A stretch of DNA of 6,017 bases from Bacteroidota bacterium (GTDB lineage Bacteria > Bacteroidota > Bacteroidia > Flavobacteriales_F > PHOS-HE28), in contig JAEZDL010000269.1 of assembly GCA_023418095.1 (NCBI GenBank), positions 1 through 6,017 on the forward strand, given 5' to 3'. Below the pieces are notes generated by a model. It was not told the origin of the DNA. It ran no database searches and worked only from the letters and a program-made list of their open reading frames with translations. Shown here piece after piece: positions 1 through 4,687 of the stretch (positions within the stretch are counted from its first letter, which is position 1; each line of letters begins with the position of its first letter). The translations under genes and the position numbers were made by a program.

Positions 1-1
1 C

Positions 2-64
2 GAACAGCTGGGTCGCGCCCCCCAGGCCGCATACTTCGCCGAAGTGAATATAAGCACCCGCTAG
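2..64 (+). other. Possible 3' tail of a gene entering from the left
   Basis: Reading from base 2, the plus strand is open for 20 codons and ends in TAG at 62-64, giving a tail ending in AEVNISTR. Third positions are mostly G or C, as expected for a high-GC coding end. The opposite strand is also open over the same bases, so strand and reality are uncertain. No family is recognisable from 20 residues. If real, the gene ends 80 bp before the membrane-protein start at 144. Confidence 0.2.
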
Positions 65-143
65 CCATCGCCGACCAAATGCTGAGCGCGCCGCTAATCG
101 TCCCGAAAGATGTCAGCTCTTGGCCCATCGCGTCGAGAGGCCA

Positions 144-512
144 ATGTCCGTTCGTGGTCCCTCTTCGACTGTCGTGGCGTTGCTCTATTACATGATGCTT
201 GCTTACGGCGTCGCCCCGGAAACGATAGTTGCTGCAAAGATGGGACTTTGGGCGGGGTTCGTCACTCTCGGCGGATGGCCGGTTGCACGTGTCATATGGA
301 ATTCAGGGATGGGTGGTCCTGCACGGTTTGTATTACCGGCTTGCATGATCATCTTGCTGGCTCTGACGGCTTACATGAAATGGTTCGGTGGCCTGGACGA
401 GCAGACGTGCGGCGAACGTATTGGCATTCTCAATCTCGCATACTTCAGCGGTTTGCTAGCCGGCTTGGCCGCAGCGATTATGATATTTCTAGCCGAAGGC
501 CGCCAAAGGTAG
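144..512 (+). CDS. Small multi-pass membrane protein, unknown function
   Basis: Encodes 122 residues from the ATG at 144. I do not recognise a family. The protein is very hydrophobic, with likely membrane segments near residues 9-24, 33-51, 62-81 and 93-117. A short polar loop with Asp-Glu and a Cys (about 84-92) separates the last two, and the tail EGRQR is basic. It therefore probably sits in the inner membrane. The ATG has GAGAGG (135-140) close upstream, with tight spacing. An in-frame TTG at 120 would add eight polar residues and cannot be excluded. The stop at 510-512 lies 11 bp before the next ATG, so the two genes are probably co-transcribed. The reading frame is intact and the hydrophobic pattern is not random, which supports a real gene. 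Start choice is the main doubt. Confidence 0.6.
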   Translation: MSVRGPSSTVVALLYYMMLAYGVAPETIVAAKMGLWAGFVTLGGWPVARVIWNSGMGGPARFVLPACMIILLALTAYMKWFGGLDEQTCGERIGILNLAYFSGLLAGLAAAIMIFLAEGRQR

Positions 513-523
513 GGCGAAGGGGA

Positions 524-988
524 ATGAAGTCAAATACACTAGTGACGGCTATCCTAGGAGCAGTTGTAGGTGCCGGAGCAATGGTCATCATTCTCCCTGC
601 AGTCCAGGATGCTCCAACCAATTTCCACAAATGCATGTTGCGAGAGATGCGCGGCCAGGATCGCACCGTCTATGGCACCGTGTCCAAAGTCTGCCAGCGA
701 CGCTGGAAGGAGCCATTTGATCTGGTTCAAGAGGGCAGCTTAGTTTGGTCTACTAATACCTCGGGCGGCATCACGATCAGTGCGGCCCACAGCTTCCCTC
801 GTGAGCAGGAATTAGCGTCGGCCTCCGTTAGCTTTGCGACCGTTGACTGCAAAGCGGCACAAGCTGGCGATCTCAAATATACCTTCAAGAATGAAATCGC
901 CCACTTCGGCATGATAGTCATCGTTTGGTCAGAGCCGATGCCGCCTGTCTGCATGAGAACCCTATCGGTGAAGGCTCGATATCGTTAG
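524..988 (+). CDS. Membrane-anchored or exported small protein with four cysteines
   Basis: Encodes 154 residues from ATG 524, preceded by AAGGGG at 517-522, a good Shine-Dalgarno at short spacing. The N-terminus (residues 6-27, with a glycine/alanine-rich core GAVVGAGA) is one hydrophobic segment and could be an uncleaved anchor or signal peptide. The rest is soluble and probably periplasmic. Cysteines at 37, 57, 109 and 143 suggest up to two disulfides. The first pair brackets a short basic stretch (HKCMLREMRGQD to SKVCQRRW), a Cys-(about 20)-Cys layout seen in small exported bacterial proteins, but I cannot name a family. The second half looks like beta strands. It lies 11 bp after the upstream membrane-protein gene, so a two-gene operon is likely. 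The same frame is open further upstream to 110, but that extension only overlaps the neighbour and lacks a better ribosome binding site. Confidence 0.65.
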   Translation: MKSNTLVTAILGAVVGAGAMVIILPAVQDAPTNFHKCMLREMRGQDRTVYGTVSKVCQRRWKEPFDLVQEGSLVWSTNTSGGITISAAHSFPREQELASASVSFATVDCKAAQAGDLKYTFKNEIAHFGMIVIVWSEPMPPVCMRTLSVKARYR

Positions 989-1035
989 CGATTTGCCCGA
1001 GACAACCGGCTGTTTGGATCTCAGTTCCAGCTAGC

Positions 1036-1149
1036 TCCATGTCACGTTCATGTCGCGTGGAGCACATGCGAACCCGTGGAACCACCAGGGAACAGGTTGT
1101 AATTGCTGCATGTCATGTCACTTAAATTCCATGCCGAACGTGACATGGA
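1036..1149. repeat. 14-bp perfect inverted repeat enclosing 86 bp
   Basis: TCCATGTCACGTTC at 1036-1049 is exactly reverse-complemented by GAACGTGACATGGA at 1136-1149; one base further out mismatches and the next again pairs. Inside, further ATGTC-type units occur at 1050, 1110 and 1115. A short hairpin GTGG-aa-CCAC lies at 1076-1085, flanked by CCC and GGG. No coding region occupies the interval. It lies between the stop at 988 and the tRNA-Lys fragment at 1198. It could be a tiny mobile element with terminal repeats (no target duplication is visible), a set of protein-binding sites, or a large structured transcript end. The repeat itself is seen directly; any role is inference. Confidence 0.6.
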
Positions 1150-1197
1150 ACATCGTGGATGAGAACAGCCAACACCCTGATTTTGTGCGGGAATGGA

Positions 1198-1242
1198 TGG
1201 TGGGCGATGAAGGATTCGAACCTTCGACCCGCTGATTAAGAG
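1198..1242 (-). other. 3' fragment of tRNA-Lys(CUU); attachment-site scar
   Basis: Read on the minus strand, this is the 3' portion of a tRNA: anticodon loop CTCTTAA (anticodon CUU, lysine), 3' anticodon-stem strand TCAGC, variable loop, T arm GAAGG-TTCGAAT-CCTTC, acceptor strand ATCGCCC, discriminator A, and encoded CCA at 1200-1198. Beyond 1242 the sequence no longer pairs to complete the anticodon stem, and no D arm or 5' acceptor strand follows. It is therefore a fragment and not a working tRNA gene. Tyrosine-recombinase islands commonly integrate in tRNA 3' halves and leave such a duplicated end at their far junction. From the polarity, the element lay at coordinates above 1242 and the older flank below 1198. 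No integrase gene is visible in the window. Confidence 0.85.
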
Positions 1243-1272
1243 AACGCAAGGCAAGGCAGACATCTCGTTGCA

Positions 1273-1449
1273 TCAATAAGTTGTGCGGGCGTCCGTTGCG
1301 AGATCTGCACCTCGGTTCAGCACACTGCGGGACACGGTCCCGCAAATCTCACGCACCGCGCCAGCGGACGCATGCTGCATCATCAGTAACTCCACCGAAG
1401 TAAGCCGGGTTTGAGGCTGCTGCGGCGAGGGGGTGTCGTGATCGAACAT
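1273..1449 (-). CDS. Small ORF, 58 residues, unknown
   Basis: A minus-strand frame from ATG 1449 to TGA 1273 encodes a 58-residue protein beginning MFDHDTPSPQQPQTRL, with a helix-prone middle (SVELLMMQHASAGAVREIC) and a polar tail. The start is preceded by an unusually good purine-rich ribosome binding site. I recognise no family, and there is no signal peptide or membrane segment. It ends about 30 bp from the tRNA-Lys fragment, a place where small island genes such as excisionases often sit, but it does not look like an AlpA-type excisionase. The first residues and the codons upstream (EEKGQLMFDH) also resemble the GEAMFRHA region of ATP-dependent DNA ligases. It may therefore be a chance ORF created by frameshift decay of the ligase remnant just upstream. 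Confidence 0.35.
   Translation of the reverse strand: MFDHDTPSPQQPQTRLTSVELLMMQHASAGAVREICGTVSRSVLNRGADLATDARTTY
1289..1371. repeat. Nested inverted repeats (three stacked stems)
   Basis: Three sets of complementary arms are nested. The outer is GCGTCCG (1289-1295) with CGGACGC (1365-1371). The middle is GAGAT (1300-1304) with ATCTC (1346-1350). The inner is an 8-bp perfect GC-rich stem, TGCGGGAC (1326-1333) with GTCCCGCA (1337-1344), around a 3-base ACG loop. The inner stem alone would fold strongly in RNA. There is no T-run, so it is not a standard intrinsic terminator. It lies inside the small minus-strand ORF and about 50 bp from the tRNA scar. It may be a structured RNA, a recombination-related site, or chance in GC-rich DNA. 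Confidence 0.4.
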
Positions 1450-1455
1450 GAGCTG

Positions 1456-1466
1456 CCCCTTCTCCT
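1456..1466 (-). promoter_or_regulatory. Strong ribosome binding site for the 58-residue ORF
   Basis: On the minus strand the sequence AGGAGAAGGGG lies just before the ATG at 1449, with GGGG ending six bases from the start codon. It is the main argument for that start. The same bases can also be read as the codons for EEKG in the decayed ligase frame, so the match may be accidental. Confidence 0.35.
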
Positions 1467-1600
1467 CGAGATGGTCCTATAAAGGATCGGCAGGCCGACA
1501 TCGCGAATAAGCTCGGCGAGCACGCGTTTGCGATAGATCAGCGGCGCAGCGCGCAGGTCGAATCCGTTGAGTTGCATGAGGTCGAATAGATAAAAGATCC
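1462..1600 (-). pseudogene. ATP-dependent DNA ligase remnant (LigD-type adenylation domain)
   Basis: The minus strand encodes IFYLFDLMQLNGFDLRAAPL followed by IYRKRVLAELIRDVG. This matches the stretch around motif IIIa of ATP-dependent DNA ligases (YAFDLL-LDG-DLR-PL-RK-L-LL), the enzymes that seal nicks through a lysyl-AMP intermediate. Only this middle part remains. Motif I with the catalytic lysine is absent. A TGA lies in frame at about 1617-1619, and possible matching residues upstream (AMVCLN, as in the DGEAVCLD region) and downstream (EEKGQLMFDH) are in other frames, so there are at least two frameshifts. Motifs IV and V are missing. It abuts a transposase fragment on its 5' side. Certainly non-functional. 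Family assignment is fairly secure; exact borders are not. Confidence 0.65.
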
Positions 1601-1706
1601 CGGAGGCAGATGAATTTCAATTGCGACTTGAACATTGAGGCAGACCATTGCGTCCTCATGATCGATACTTGAATTGCCCGCACCTCACTCGCTCGTTGGT
1701 TCGGCC

Positions 1707-1811
1707 GACGACGTTCAGGATGCGGAACCGACGCCCGCAGGCGAACTGGTCATGCGCAAAATCCAAGGACCAGCGGGCGTTTGCCCGCACGGCAACCAGC
1801 AGCGTCCGCGT
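1707..1811 (-). pseudogene. IS3-family transposase OrfB fragment
   Basis: The minus strand reads NARWSLDFAHDQFACGRRFR then ILNVV. This is the characteristic start of the IS3-family OrfB integrase (rve) domain and includes the first catalytic aspartate (WSLDF). Homology stops abruptly at ILNVV, where DD-TRECL would be expected, and the sequence continues into unrelated bases leading to the ligase remnant. The second Asp and the Glu of the DDE triad are absent, so it cannot transpose. It differs from the complete IS at 2930-4157 (NERWSLDFVSDTLTDGRRFR), so it records a separate, older insertion. No terminal repeats could be matched to it. Confidence 0.75.
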
Positions 1812-2121
1812 CAGCGCCAGTTGCTCACCAGCTGCCACACGGAATAACAGAAACGGCCGAGGCTCTAAACGCCGCTGGATGAAACATCAATGGCAGGTCA
1901 CATTCGGACAAGTCAGCAGGGCGGGAACAAGAGACCTGTTTAGGCCCACCTCGTCGAACTGCTGATCAACTCTCAGCTGCCGAGAGCGGATTCCACGATT
2001 CGGCTTTTGGATAGCTGGCTTCCCATGATGTCCGCCTAATACGCGCGAGCAGAGCTCGAGACACTTCGGAGATGCTATTTTGCTGCGCACGCCAGAGGGC
2101 CACAAGCCCGCACTCGGGACG
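1812..2121. other. Gene-poor stretch between transposase remnant and DUF992 gene
   Basis: About 310 bp with no frame I can support. Short open frames exist on both strands, but their products match nothing I recognise and lack ribosome binding sites. The minus-strand frame at 1887-2105 looks like random high-GC coding. This is probably decayed insertion or island sequence. After the DUF992 stop there is a 4-bp stem (CCCG-agtg-CGGG on the minus strand, 2107-2117), too weak and without a T-run to call a terminator. Confidence 0.4.
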
Positions 2122-2589
2122 TCACGTCTTGGTAGCGGCCAACTTCAGAGTGAGTGTCGTGATCTCACCGGGCCCCGCCAATTGCTCGTTCCGGCCCGCC
2201 GGCTCCAGGCGAATTGATCGGTCCGCTCCGCCGAGCAAAACTGCCGGCCCCTCCCTGCCAGTCTCTGACGTGAACGTGCCATCGAGTAGAGGCGCCTTGC
2301 TCGAGCCCCGCGCGACTACGCTCCAGACAAAGACGTGCTTCGCGGTAGGAAAGGTTCCCGCCTTTGTCCCTGCGCTCCCGTCATAGTCGCTCGTGATCCC
2401 GGCAATGGACTTGAAGTTGCACGATAGCTCGATCACTGTGCTCGGCTGGTTGGGCACCTCCGCGACGGTGCATTTGAGCGTGCCGGAGTTGATTGCCGGC
2501 GCTTGGCCGAAGCTTGTGTCGATCGAACCGGCGCAAAGAACCAGCGCGGCGAACAAACCGCGGAGGATGATCAACGGGGTTTGGGCCAT
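2122..2589 (-). CDS. DUF992 family exported protein
   Basis: Encodes 155 residues from ATG 2589. A clear GGGAGG (minus strand, 2601-2596) lies six bases before the start. Residues 1-30 form a signal peptide: short polar start, hydrophobic core LRGLFAALVLCAG, and likely cleavage after FGQA. The mature part has the DUF992 pattern: GTLKC at 36-40, ELSCNF at 54-59 (two cysteines likely disulfide-bonded), a VFVWSV strand at 86-91, and the family-typical LLGGADRSIRLEP at 118-130 before the C-terminal strand. The length is normal for the family, which is common in Bradyrhizobium and relatives. Its function is unknown; a periplasmic or secreted location follows from the signal. The gene is intact and stands alone on the minus strand between remnants and the complete IS. 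The leading LVLC is not a proper lipobox. Confidence 0.85.
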   Translation of the reverse strand: MAQTPLIILRGLFAALVLCAGSIDTSFGQAPAINSGTLKCTVAEVPNQPSTVIELSCNFKSIAGITSDYDGSAGTKAGTFPTAKHVFVWSVVARGSSKAPLLDGTFTSETGREGPAVLLGGADRSIRLEPAGRNEQLAGPGEITTLTLKLAATKT

Positions 2590-2918
2590 GCGGGACCTCC
2601 CACGATTGAATACGTGATGCCCCAGAACGCACTCAATGCTGTCCGTGTTCCCCTCAACGTAACTGGGTTGACAGACCCGGTCGCAACAATGGTGATCAAG
2701 TAGCGCGGGTGGTCGATGCTCCCAGCGTTTAAAAAGTTCGGCCGTTTGAGCGCGTCGGGATAGCGCCGGCGACGCAGTAAGGCGAATTACTGTTGAATTC
2801 CAGGAACCGCGCCGCCGGACGGGCGTTGCGCAACCACATCCCAGAATCGGCTTAACCTCATGCGATCTTTACCAACAGCCACGGTAGGCCGTGCTTTACT
2901 ACCGCTTAGGGTCCTCTC
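2590..2918. other. Intergenic region upstream of the DUF992 gene and the IS
   Basis: About 330 bp with no supportable gene. It should hold the promoter of the minus-strand DUF992 gene, but I see no convincing -35/-10 pair. A 10-bp palindrome GTTGCGCAAC lies at 2825-2834, and a small hairpin CACGG-tagg-CCGTG at 2880-2893. Before the IS inserted, the right end of this region was the upstream DNA of the gene at 4191, so that gene's original promoter may lie here, now over 1.2 kb away. Confidence 0.4.
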
Positions 2919-2925
2919 TTGAATG

Positions 2926-2929
2926 GTCG
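2926..2929. repeat. Left target-site duplication GTCG
   Basis: These four bases immediately before the left terminal repeat are identical to the four bases after the right terminal repeat. A 4-bp duplication is the size made by IS407-group elements. Confidence 0.8.
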
Positions 2930-2955
2930 TGACCTGAGCCCCTCGATCTCCTCCA
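2930..2955 (+). repeat. Left terminal inverted repeat (IRL)
   Basis: Begins TGACCTGAG and ends TCCTCCA. Aligned with the right repeat it matches at about 21 of 26 positions with one gap, and a further AGAGTCC is shared inside both ends. Its CTCCTC (2948-2953) is complementary to GAGGAG (2984-2989), the orfA ribosome binding site. A transcript reading in from outside could therefore mask that site, a known IS self-protection device; here it is only inferred. Confidence 0.85.
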
Positions 2956-2995
2956 GATTTGGGTAGAGTCCGTAACCTCCAGAGAGGAGCGGACG

Positions 2996-3262
2996 ATGCG
3001 TAAGAGCAGGTTTTCGGAAGAGCAGATCATCGGGATACTGCGCGAGCACGAAGCCGGCCGGCCAACGGCGGAGGTGTGCCGCAAGCACGGGATCAGCGAA
3101 GCGACGTTCTACAAGTGGAAGTCGAAGTTTGGCGGCATGGACGTTTCCGATGCCAAGCGGCTGAAGGCGCTCGAGGACGAGAACACAAAGCTGAAGAAGC
3201 TGCTCGCCGAGACGATGCTCGACAATGCGATCCTGAAGGACATCAACAGCCGAAAGTGGTGA
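2996..3262 (+). CDS. IS3/IS407-group transposase OrfA
   Basis: Encodes 88 residues from ATG 2996, with AGGAG at 2985-2989 as ribosome binding site. Residues about 5-45 form the helix-turn-helix that binds the terminal repeats: FSEEQIIGILREHEAGR, then VCRKHGISEATFYKWKSKFG, with a recognition helix around SEATFYKWK. Residues about 55-80 (KRLKALEDENTKLKKLLAET) form the leucine zipper used for multimerisation. Length and sequence are standard for the group. Alone, OrfA usually acts as a DNA-binding regulator; joined to OrfB by a -1 frameshift it makes the transposase. It overlaps orfB by a few bases at AAAGTGGTGA. Complete, no missing residues evident. Confidence 0.95.
   Translation: MRKSRFSEEQIIGILREHEAGRPTAEVCRKHGISEATFYKWKSKFGGMDVSDAKRLKALEDENTKLKKLLAETMLDNAILKDINSRKW
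3253..3256 (+). other. Likely -1 frameshift site (AAAG)
   Basis: orfA and orfB frames overlap at CGAAAGTGGTGA. Slipping back one base on AAAG changes the reading from R-K-W-stop to P-K-V-V-T and continues into orfB, as IS3-family OrfAB production requires. The exact slip position is inferred. Translational coupling at GTG 3256 or 3259 is an alternative. Confidence 0.5.
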
Positions 3263-4131
3263 CGCCCGCCGCTAGACGGCAGGCCGTGGCTCACGCTTGC
3301 ACGACGCACGAGGTGAGCGAGCGGCGGGCGTGCCAGGCCCTCGGTGTCGATCGCTCGACGGTGCGCTACCGCAGCCAACGCCCGGACGATGGTGCCGTTC
3401 GGTTGCGCATCCGGGAGCTGGCACAAGTACGTCGCCGCTTCGGCTACCGGCGTCTGCATTTCCTGCTGAAGAGAGAAGGCTTGGCAATGAACCAGAAGCG
3501 GTTCCGGCGGCTCTACCGCGAGGAAGGTTTGCAGGTGAGGAAGCGTGGCGGCCGTAAACGCGCTCTCGGACTGCGGGCGCCGCTGGCACTTCCCTCGCGG
3601 CCGAACGAGCGCTGGTCGCTGGATTTCGTCTCCGACACATTGACGGACGGCCGCCGGTTCCGGGCACTGGCGATCTTCGACGACTGCACACGCGAATGCC
3701 TCGCCCTGGTGGCGGACACCTCGCTCTCGGGCGCCCGTGTTGCGCGCGAGCTCGACGCCATCATCGCGGTCCGGGGCAAGCCGACGACGTGCGTTTCCGA
3801 CAATGGCACGGAGCTCACCAGCATGGCGATCTTGGCCTGGAGCAAAGGAACGGGCATCGACTGGCACTACATCCAGCCCGGCAAGCCGCAACAGAACGCG
3901 TTCGTCGAGAGCTTCAACGGCCGGCTGCGCGACGAGTGCCTGAACGAGACGGCATTCTCCTCACTCACCGAGGCCCGCGCGGTGCTCGCCGCGTGGCGTG
4001 ACGATTACAATCGCGTGCGCCCGCATTCGGCGCTCGCCAATCGGACACCGGAGGAGTTCTGCAACCAACGCCTGGCACTTGCCGCGACGACCGGCAATGG
4101 GCAAAATCCTAACCCAGGACTCTCCCTCTGA
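3256..4131 (+). CDS. IS3/IS407-group transposase OrfB (DDE integrase domain)
   Basis: About 291 residues counted from GTG 3256; in practice probably made mostly as an OrfAB fusion. The N-terminal region (about 3-60) is the HTH_21-type segment TPAARRQAVAHA with RACQALGVDRSTVRYR. An RRFGYRRLH stretch follows, then the rve integrase core. The catalytic triad is D123 (WSLDF), D182 (VSDNGTE) and E218 (FVESFNGRLRDE). Exactly 35 residues separate D182 and E218, and R225 follows seven residues after the Glu as in the family. The C-terminus has the usual YNRVRPHSAL motif and PEEFCNQ. The stop at 4129-4131 touches the right terminal repeat. Full length, no internal stops. The frame extends upstream to ATG 3076 inside orfA, but that part is orfA read out of frame. 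Confidence 0.93.
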   Translation: MVTPAARRQAVAHACTTHEVSERRACQALGVDRSTVRYRSQRPDDGAVRLRIRELAQVRRRFGYRRLHFLLKREGLAMNQKRFRRLYREEGLQVRKRGGRKRALGLRAPLALPSRPNERWSLDFVSDTLTDGRRFRALAIFDDCTRECLALVADTSLSGARVARELDAIIAVRGKPTTCVSDNGTELTSMAILAWSKGTGIDWHYIQPGKPQQNAFVESFNGRLRDECLNETAFSSLTEARAVLAAWRDDYNRVRPHSALANRTPEEFCNQRLALAATTGNGQNPNPGLSL

Positions 4132-4132
4132 G

Positions 4133-4157
4133 TGGAGGAAGAAAGGGTCTCAGGTCA
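4133..4157 (-). repeat. Right terminal inverted repeat (IRR)
   Basis: On the minus strand it begins TGACCTGAGACCC and ends TCCTCCA, mirroring the left end. It is immediately followed by GTCG at 4158. The orfB stop codon lies directly at its inner edge, typical of compact IS elements. Confidence 0.85.
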
Positions 4158-4161
4158 GTCG
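4158..4161. repeat. Right target-site duplication GTCG
   Basis: Copy of the four bases at 2926-2929, directly abutting the right terminal repeat. Identity of both copies argues for a recent, unrearranged insertion. Confidence 0.8.
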
Positions 4162-4190
4162 ACATCTGCTCCATTCAAAGGAAATCCGTA

Positions 4191-4559
4191 ATGGACGATA
4201 GTCGAGCAAGATCCTTGGAGCGCTACTTAGTAACCTATTGGTGGGTCTTCGCCGCGCTTGGTACGATTGCAATCGTCATGAGCTCGCTTCTCTATCTCGA
4301 GCAAGACACCGGCAAGCGACTCGTTGATTGGTGCGGCGTTACCTGCACTATTTTTGGTGCACTGATCGGTGCTCTTCTCATTGTCCTCACCCATTCGTAT
4401 CATCGGAAGCGGTTCACAGAGAGCTGGACGGTTGCGCGGCTGAGCCAGCTCGAGGCGCGCGTGCATATTCTTGAGGCCGAGCTTGATGACAAGGCGAAGG
4501 CCGCGTCGCGCGTTGTCCTCTTAGGTGACTTCAAAACGAAGAGCGGTCCGAAGCACTGA
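4191..4559 (+). CDS. Small two-TM membrane protein with C-terminal coiled coil
   Basis: Encodes 122 residues from ATG 4191, with AAAGGA eight to nine bases upstream. Residues 16-36 (YWWVFAALGTIAIVMSSLLY) and about 47-67 (VTCTIFGALIGALLIVLTH) are strong membrane segments joined by a short polar loop containing Asp, Lys and Arg. After a basic HRKRF at 71-75 (cytoplasmic by the positive-inside rule), residues about 80-103 (VARLSQLEARVHILEAELDD) have heptad leucines and look like a short coiled coil, suggesting self-association. I recognise no family, and function is unknown. The IS ends 33 bp before the start and splits a palindrome there, so native control is probably lost. The frame itself is intact. 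The gene is followed by about 130 bp and then a ligase remnant with no obvious link. Confidence 0.7.
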   Translation: MDDSRARSLERYLVTYWWVFAALGTIAIVMSSLLYLEQDTGKRLVDWCGVTCTIFGALIGALLIVLTHSYHRKRFTESWTVARLSQLEARVHILEAELDDKAKAASRVVLLGDFKTKSGPKH

Positions 4560-4592
4560 AGGACGCGCTCCGGCTTGCTGTTTTCAGCACTT

Positions 4593-4626
4593 GCGCGCGC
4601 GAGTTGCAGCACCATATACGCGCGCG
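4593..4626. repeat. Alternating CG inverted repeat
   Basis: GCGCGCGCG (4593-4601) and CGCGCGCG (4619-4626) are self-complementary tracts 17 bases apart, and could form a hairpin or Z-DNA-prone block. A 5-bp hairpin TGCTG-TTTT-CAGCA precedes it at 4576-4589. Both lie between the stop at 4559 and the point where ligase homology begins. No T-run follows, so terminator function is doubtful; this may mark a rearrangement junction. Confidence 0.3.
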
Positions 4627-4687
4627 TGCCGCGTATCCCGTACATCCCCCTTCCTCTCCCATCCAACCGCCGACGGGGCCGAATTGG

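Larger units (their letters stand above)
2930..4157 (+). mobile_element. Complete IS3-family insertion sequence, IS407-group type
   Basis: A 1,228-bp element bounded by imperfect inverted repeats that both begin TGACCTGAG and flanked by a GTCG duplication. It carries orfA (2996-3262) and orfB (3256-4131) in the relative -1 frame, together making the OrfAB transposase. The catalytic triad is complete with the standard 35-residue spacing, no stop interrupts either frame, and the ends are preserved, so the copy looks recently inserted and possibly active. OrfA sequence, 4-bp duplication and overall length fit the IS407 group. I cannot give an ISfinder name. It lies in the spacer of a palindrome and about 30 bp upstream of the gene at 4191, in the same orientation, so outward transcription from the IS could now drive that gene. 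Confidence 0.93.
2919..4178. repeat. 8-bp inverted repeat split by the IS
   Basis: TTGAATGG (2919-2926) and CCATTCAA (4171-4178) are exact reverse complements. Removing the IS and one copy of its GTCG duplication brings them to a 12-base spacing, a typical layout for a transcription-factor operator or small hairpin. The right arm ends 12 bases before the ATG at 4191 and overlaps that gene's AAAGGA ribosome binding site region. The reconstructed site could have controlled that gene; the control role is inferred from position only. Confidence 0.5.

Noticed and set aside
1191..1235. Plus-strand peptide ending VGDEGFEPSTR as part of a small protein
   Set aside because: GFEPST peptides are the well-known artefact of translating the antisense of a tRNA T arm; the bases are the tRNA-Lys fragment.
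2526..2543. Lipobox in the DUF992 protein (LVLC)
   Set aside because: The residue before Cys is Leu rather than Gly, Ala or Ser. A standard signal-peptidase I site after FGQA fits better.
2668..2696. TTGACA as a -35 promoter box
   Set aside because: No acceptable -10 at 16-18 bp, and on the plus strand it points to no gene before the IS.
2825..2834. Palindrome GTTGCGCAAC
   Set aside because: A single 10-bp palindrome in GC-rich DNA is expected by chance and has no nearby partner.
3076..3255. Upstream extension of orfB to ATG 3076
   Set aside because: The extra residues are orfA coding sequence read in the -1 frame, with no transposase homology. OrfB homology begins at about 3256.
3109..3891. 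Long minus-strand open frame opposite the transposase
   Set aside because: It is antisense to well-supported orfA/orfB with no recognisable domain; a high-GC codon shadow.
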